Source: Morchella semilibera
Taxonomy: Eukaryota > Ascomycota > Pezizomycetes > Pezizales > Morchellaceae
Length of the DNA stretch: 64,000 nt
NCBI GenBank assembly: GCA_009192285.1
Contig: CM018606.1
Span: 1 to 64,000, forward strand
Direction: 5' to 3'
In this document: positions 58,295 to 64,000 of the stretch, piece by piece
Numbering within the stretch: the first letter of the stretch is position 1
Layout of the letters: each line of letters opens with the position of its first letter
Position numbers and translations under genes: made by a program
The notes under the pieces: generated by a model
Told to the model about the DNA's origin: nothing
Database searches by the model: none
Seen by the model: the letters and a program-made list of their open reading frames with translations, nothing else

Positions 58295-61200
58295 CTAACT
58301 GCAGCAATATGAAAAAGCACTTATCTCTACATCACATAGCCTTTTTGCACGACTTAGAGCTGTATATGCTTGCCCAACAGAAAACATGGAATCATCAAAG
58401 CTTATACATATTTTATTCAACGATAAGCCTTGTGTTTTATGAACTGTTAGGGCAAATGCGTTTTGAATGGGAAGTTGTGTACGAGAATAATGGATTCCGT
58501 GGCTTCTAAAATGCATTGTATCCTTTGAAACTTCAACAATCTGTATTTGTTAGTATTATATATAATTATTGGATGGATAAACTTACTCTAATACCCTCAT
58601 ATGTTGGAAACGCAACATTTGGTAGACCACCCTCCCGTAAGGATACAATAATACCACATGTCCCATCATCAGCAAGCCTATTCAACCCTACCGGAGGCCC
58701 GGGAGGTGTGGGAGACGTTCGGAGACACCCGTCAAACTTTCGANGTAACAGAAGGCTCAGGGAGCCCTCTAGAAGGCTCAGGAGGCTACATACAATTAGC
58801 GAGGTGTCAGGAGAGGTAAGGAGGGTAACAGAAGGCTCAGGAGACTCTCTAGAAGGCTCGGGAGGCCATCGGGAGGCTCGGGAGGCAACAAATGGTTAGC
58901 GAGGTTATTAGGAGAGACGGAGGGTAATTGCCTTGGCAACGGCCTCCGGAGACCCAGTCAAGCCTCTGGAGAGAGTTTGAATCTTGCTGATGATTAGATA
59001 TACCAAGTGATATCAAACTATTTGTTAGAAACATGACTTTGGCTCTTGGAACACAAACAACTTCATAGGGAAAGTTTGTACCGGCTTTGAAGGTACGAGA
59101 ATACTCCATACTAGAAATGATTTCTCCTTCTTCCCGATCGATGGAGATATGTGTATATGAAGCCTCCATCGGTAATGTTTCAAGGAGAAGGTGATTTATC
59201 TGTGATGCCGTCCTCCGATAGGATACAAGAAATGTTGTAAGATAACTGGTATTACGCATATGAAATTGTTGAACTTTATCTTGTAATATAGCTTGACTTT
59301 GAGGGGTGATTCGTCCAAACCGTAAGTCATTGAGTAGTTGATAGAACTCCGGATCATCTCGTTGACGCATAGATTGTGTTAAAAAGATTGGTTTAAAGAA
59401 TTGCCACAATGTTGAACGGAAGACCTTCTGACCCGATACCGGTGGAAGTTGCATTAAATCTCCCATACAAATGATATGTAGATTTCCGAAAGGTTTTCAA
59501 GTTATTATGTATCCTTGCAAACAATCCAGACATAAAATCTAATAACTCTGCGTTCACCATCGATATCTCATCTATTACCAATATTTTAATACGCCGTATT
59601 TCTTCAAGCCTGTCGGGGAGTTGCAAGAGATTTGACTTTAACATTCCAACTCCACCATCTGCACCTATATTTAATGCTGAATGAATAGTTTGACCTGATA
59701 TATTATTCGCCGCAATACCAGTTGGTGCAAGCTTGAGATATTTGAAGTGATGTACGTCAAACCAACGTTCTAATGCGTTTAGGAGATATGATTTCCCTGT
59801 ACCTGCAGATCCAGTAATAAAGAATTTGAGACTGATACCACCAGTAGGAAAATTAAAAAGTGATTGGGTAATTTTTGTATATGCATAATATTGATCACCG
59901 TGTAGACTGAATACCGCTTCGTTGTTTTGAATCGGAGTGGATAGTTGTTGTAGCTCAAGTAGTTGTTTTCGGACAATCTCTTGAACAGGTTCTTCAGACA
60001 TTGATAATACAGCTTCTACCAATTCCTGATAAACACTTGCGATATGTAGAGTAGTCTGTTGTGTTCCTTGCTGGTATATACGTTGAACTTGTTCATACAT
60101 ATCAGGAAATCGTTGAAGCAAATGCTCTCGGTAGTTGAGATAACCTCCCCGAATCTCATCATCAGATCGCCAATTCTGAATCTCTAATAGTTTATTGAAG
60201 AAAAATCCCTCTCCATCTGCCAATCGTCTATAACATGTCCGGATCATATGTGGCTACCGCAGATTAGCTTTCCAATTGATATAGATGGAAATTTAATGAG
60301 TATAATACCTTTTTCCGTTGATAAATAAAATTACCCAACTTATCTATCCAAGCTTCAGTCTGTGATCGCCGACGAGTTCGTTCTATTTTATAGAGTGAGT
60401 GGTATTTGAAGTACGTAAAATGTTCAAAGATGATATTCTCTGGTCGATTCAAATATTTTTCAATGGCGTCAGGGTAGAAAATATCCTCAGAGGTGGGATC
60501 AACTTCCAGCAACCATGCAGGTTTAACCACACTAGAACGATCCGACGGCATTGAGGTAGGTAGATAGATACATGAACTTGACATTTGAAAAATTGGATAG
60601 CTTAAGAGTAAGACCATAGTTTCCATAGATCCCATTCTTCGAGCAAGAAGATGATCATTAGTATAACTCGAACTATTGAAGTTGACGATAGATTTTGGTT
60701 CTGCTTTGGTAACGTATTTTGTTATATATTTGGCTAAACCACCGGAGGTACAATATTGTACGTTGCAATGTGCTCCCCATAATAATAGGAGCCTAGGGCT
60801 ATATGGAACGATATACCGATCCTCCTCTTTAATTCTTCTATACGTATATCTAATTTCTCCTTCCTTCTGGTATGTAATATTTGAAAGTTCTGCAGGAAAC
60901 CCTTTCCTACAAGTTCCAACCTCATCCCTACTCCCACCACATAGTCGAGGTTCACAAGAATGAACTTGGTGCTGCATTACCAAAGCATATAGTTCTGGTT
61001 CTGTATCGGGATTTGGTAGGTCGGCTCGAATAAAATTTTGCTCAATGAGTTGATTTTGTTTTAATTCTGACCACAAAAGCGAATGTGTATGTATTGCACC
61101 TCTCAGTTGAAATTCATGTCGTTCAACTAACTCATTTAAATGTCCAAAACCTGATACTGAAGGGACCCGGAGAAAAGATTTTTTAATCCAATGCTAACGT

Positions 61201-62804
61201 TCGTAATAGTACTGTACAGCATCCCATGGTCGATTTGAAGGCAATATATCGTGATTCCCCGTTCGTTGTAGAATGTTTTGGTAATCACTCCATCGTTCAG
61301 AAAATGTAGTAGTAACGAATAAAGTCGGTATTCCATGCGTCTGTAACATACATCGAACATTACTTTCTGCGTTCAGAAAAAATGTATCACCTGTCCGTAT
61401 GAATCGTGGAATAGTTGTGGTTAGATGTTCATTAACGATAGACCATGGACCGTATTGACTCTGTTGTAATAGTTCAGCAGCGGTATGTCGTGAATTTGCA
61501 CCTCTCTCTTGATATCCTTTGACAATACGGCAGTTATTTTGCAGTATTCTAATTGCCTCAATTTCCATATATATTCATGGTCCCCAGTAATGATCATCAC
61601 GGAAAACTGATATAATTGAGCTGAGTTTGATTTTAGCATCGGCAGCCATGGTATTTTTAGAACGGATTGTGTTTGGTTGCCGAATTGAACGTATATACTG
61701 TCCTTTGCCCCAGGGATATAAGACCGGAAAGAGTAATGCTTCCAAAGCAGGATCTGATCGTTGTATTTCAATACATTCATTTGAATTGGTAGAGGGAAAA
61801 GATGCAACTGGCAATCGAAAATACCGATGGTCTTCGTTTGCGACCTGTAAGGGATAATTGAAAGGATTTAAAACTATATCAGGGCGGTTCCAAGGTCGTG
61901 TTTCATCCAAATTTGGATCAGTACTGGAAATTAAGGAAACCGTAGGTAAAGGACTCAGTTGCAGCTCTCTTCGTATATCATATCTCTGAAACAGTATATT
62001 ATTTGCCAATAGCCAACTGCGACAACGTTCAAGCTTTTCAGTATCATGAGATCGATCGAATTGATTTGTTGAGCTCTCAAGATAAGCTCCAATAGTCCCA
62101 GTATATAACGCAATGGCCCTAGGATTTCTGGTAATATTCATCCTACCAGTTACTGTACGATATGTTGAATATGGATTGTGATTATTACTATAACTCTGGG
62201 TACGACCTAGGTTGGTTTGTAATGATATAGGTGATAGAAATATCCGAGAGCGTTGAGGAAGAGAAAGTAGCTCCACTGGCCATGGTCCTGCAGTCGGTGG
62301 TAATCGTGGACTGATATTACATGAATAACATATTGCTATGAATTCAATACCATTTTTGAGTTTGGTAGTAGGAAGGAAATCAAGTACGGTAGATAATGTA
62401 TATACTGTATCTTGTTGTTTTAATACCCATTTGATATGTCTCTCCAACATCAATATACCACAAAATGCACATGCCGTATCGGGGAAAGATTTGTTGTAGT
62501 TTGTTCTGAAGCGTTGAATGAGGTTTTGAAAGAGACGATCAGGGGTAAAGATAATTGACTCTTGTGTATCTAGAGGATTCGAAATCTGGGATGAATGAAT
62601 AGATTGCGGTTCCAATTGTTGTTGTGTGGATTGAATACGGTTACTCTGATTATGTTGTTGAATAAATCGGTATGTAGAAAATAGACTTCCATCATGATCA
62701 ATCAATGCATCAGAGGTGACAAAAACCGCGGGCCTCATATTATGAGAACTAAACTCTTCGGTATTATTTATCGCAGGAATATATGATCTGAACCTGGACG
62801 ACAT
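58295..62804 (-). CDS. Helitron Rep/helicase (disrupted)
   Basis: The start is at 62,804. The N-terminal region has CAFC/CYSC cysteines and LYTGTIGAYLES, as in the DUF6570-type N-terminus of fungal Helitrons. The Helitron_like_N part follows (GIPTLFVTTTFSERW), the HUH nuclease motif HEFQLRGAIHTHSLLW and the tyrosine pair in LAKYITKYVTK. The Pif1-like helicase shows Walker A GSAGTGKS, Walker B VIDEISMV, GDLMQLPPVSG, and ALTVHKTQG with QAYTALSRAK. Two introns fit: 60,254-60,308 and 58,541-58,586 (GTAAGT, TACTAAC, ACAG). Breaks: in-frame TGA at 61,575-61,577, in-frame TAG at 61,194-61,196, a one-base shift near 59,500 in an A run, and a 326 bp TIR element (58,667-58,992). So few defects imply recent death, or some sequence errors. 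Confidence 0.9.
58667..58992. mobile_element. Short TIR element (family CATCAGCAA), copy 2
   Basis: 326 bp with CATCAGCAAG...CTTGCTGATG ends and AT on both sides (58,665-58,666 and 58,993-58,994). Without the element and one AT, the helicase reads LGISN then GTCGIIVSL in frame, proving the borders. The interior is full of GGAGAC/GGGAGGC/GAAGGCTC words. It contains the only ambiguous base of the window (58,744). Confidence 0.9.
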
Positions 62805-62915
62805 AGTTCAAATTCAATCTGGATACTACTAATAAATAAATAATCAGTTAATGAAATAAAGACAAAAAAACCCCAAAATATATATATCCAGAAAAAAAAT
62901 CAAATAGAAATTTGT

Positions 62916-64000
62916 TTAAATTACACCTCGTCCTTTGCCCTTTGAACGAGTAGCTTTGGATACCCCACGTGAACGAACTTGAGTAGATTCATGACCGATC
63001 AATTCACCCTCTGTCTGTTCTTCAACTAAAAGTGAAGGGGAAGGAGAGCTCAATGGTGAATCATTTGGATTGTTTGTACATATCGATTCAGGTGCAACTA
63101 TATGTTGATTTGATTCCAGCATTGGAGTTGTATTTTTCCCGATAGAATCAATATACCGATTAACTTCAGGAGTTGAAAGACCTTGACGATTTGTTTGAGA
63201 TGGTCCTGATACTGATATTGGTGATGACAAATCATGAATAACACCTCCGGCCTCAAGTTTATCTGTAATAACTGAGGATATTTTTCCCACCGGTGTTGAC
63301 GTATGGCTCCATAAAACCTTTTCTAAAGGGGATAAAATCTGTTGTTTGTAGCGATTTGGTGTTTGATCTTGTTTGATTTTAGGCGATTTGGGTGGAGGAC
63401 TTTCAGATCCGATAGGTCCAAGAAGAACATTATGTTTCTTCTTTGGTGTTTGAAAAATGCTTGCTTTATCATCTTTTGGTGCAAGATCTCGAGCAAAGCT
63501 TATAGATACTACTTCACCATACGCTTATTATATTTATTAGCTAATCAATTACTTATTAATTTGATTTGAATGATCAAACTTACCACGATCCTCTGGACAC
63601 TCATATTGATACTTGAATGATGCATCAACTGTTTTGCCGGATACAAGATACTGAGAAAGCTTTGCAAATAATGGAGATTGTGTGTTTAGAAGGAAGGTTA
63701 ACTGACACTAATTTCAGCATTAGTATACATGTTGAAATCATTAAGATTTATATATAGTACCGGAACATCTGATCGAGTTTCTCCATCGTATTGAAACATT
63801 TGTCCCTCGAAGCATTTTAATTCTTCAGCTGTCCCAACGACTTTGAGATCTGAGGTAATCGTAACTGTGGAGTTGATGTATAAATCGTTTGCAATATGTT
63901 TATTATCTGATAATCCTTTCTGAAGCTCGATACTACGCAGTAAGGACAGCTGTTGAATATATATGTCAATATATAGACTACTTATAATATTAATAGAAAT
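62916..64000 (-). CDS. Accessory gene upstream of the Helitron Rep/helicase, partial
   Basis: It runs off the window edge. Exons on the minus strand: about 63,960-63,707, 63,650-63,584 and 63,523-62,916. The introns at 63,651-63,706 (56 bp) and 63,524-63,583 (60 bp, GTAAGT) both keep the frame. A folded-looking N-terminal part (LKCFEGQMFQYDGETRSD, VPVLYINLNDFNMYT, then ASFKYQYECPEDR) is followed by a long disordered S/P/K/T-rich tail (ASIFQTPKKKHNVLLG) ending KGKGRGVI. I recognise no family. Its place 112 bp upstream on the same strand and its AT-rich codon use suggest it belongs to the Helitron. An OB-fold single-strand-binding role would suit but is speculation. Confidence 0.65.

Noticed and set aside
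1-64000. tRNA and rRNA genes
   Set aside because: I looked for cloverleaf-like blocks and rRNA-like cores and saw none I could support by eye. A covariance-model scan would be decisive.

Overview
The window looks like the left end of a chromosome from a filamentous ascomycete. It opens with a telomere-type array of CCCTAACTAA units. Its genes carry short introns (46-73 bp, GT-AG, some with TACTAAC-like branch sites), and mobile elements dominate. A Pezizomycetes-type fungus (truffle/morel relatives) is my best guess, from the element-rich landscape and gene style; this is inference, not proof.

Layout. 1-5 kb: telomere array, a T/G-rich spacer, a second short telomere-like tract, a minisatellite and a diverged ~750 bp direct duplication. 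5-6.7 kb: a spliced membrane protein. 6.7-13 kb: mostly gene-poor DNA with inverted repeats and long G or C runs. 13-15.5 kb: a multi-zinc-finger protein with an in-frame minisatellite. 16.4-21.8 kb: LTR remnants, a TA-flanked MITE, an unknown spliced gene and the N-terminal half of a pogo/Fot1-type transposase. 22.2-28.5 kb: a young Ty3/Gypsy chromovirus copy with near-identical 633 bp LTRs. 28.5-34.5 kb: an AT-rich block with a spliced DUF6532-like gene, a TET/JBP-type 2OG-Fe(II) dioxygenase gene, a ~178 bp satellite and a small cysteine-motif protein gene. 36-49.4 kb: host-like genes (membrane protein, interferon-alpha-inducible 6-16 family protein, a second multi-zinc-finger protein, a RING-finger protein) with several short inverted-repeat elements. 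51-56.3 kb: a 173 bp satellite, the C-terminal half of a pogo-type transposase and a dense cluster of nested LTRs. 56.3-64 kb: a CTTATT-rich array and a Helitron (Rep/helicase) with an upstream accessory gene.

The main structural result is a 27.1 kb inversion (28,536-55,637) between oppositely oriented, almost identical LTRs. The 5 bp target duplications of the full Gypsy copy (CGTCA) and of the solo LTR at 55,638-56,270 (AATAG) are swapped between the two. Three other features split by the two breakpoints rejoin when the segment is turned back: an older LTR, the pogo-type transposase and the CTTATT array. It is either a recent LTR-mediated inversion or an assembly flip at the same repeats.

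Turning it back also places the DUF6532-like and TET/JBP-like genes next to the array that follows the Helitron helicase. This raises the possibility that the Helitron carries a DNA-modification-type dioxygenase as cargo. A second new-looking item is a small DNA element with CATCAGCAA ends and a 2 bp target duplication. It is inserted once in the Gypsy copy and once in the Helitron helicase.
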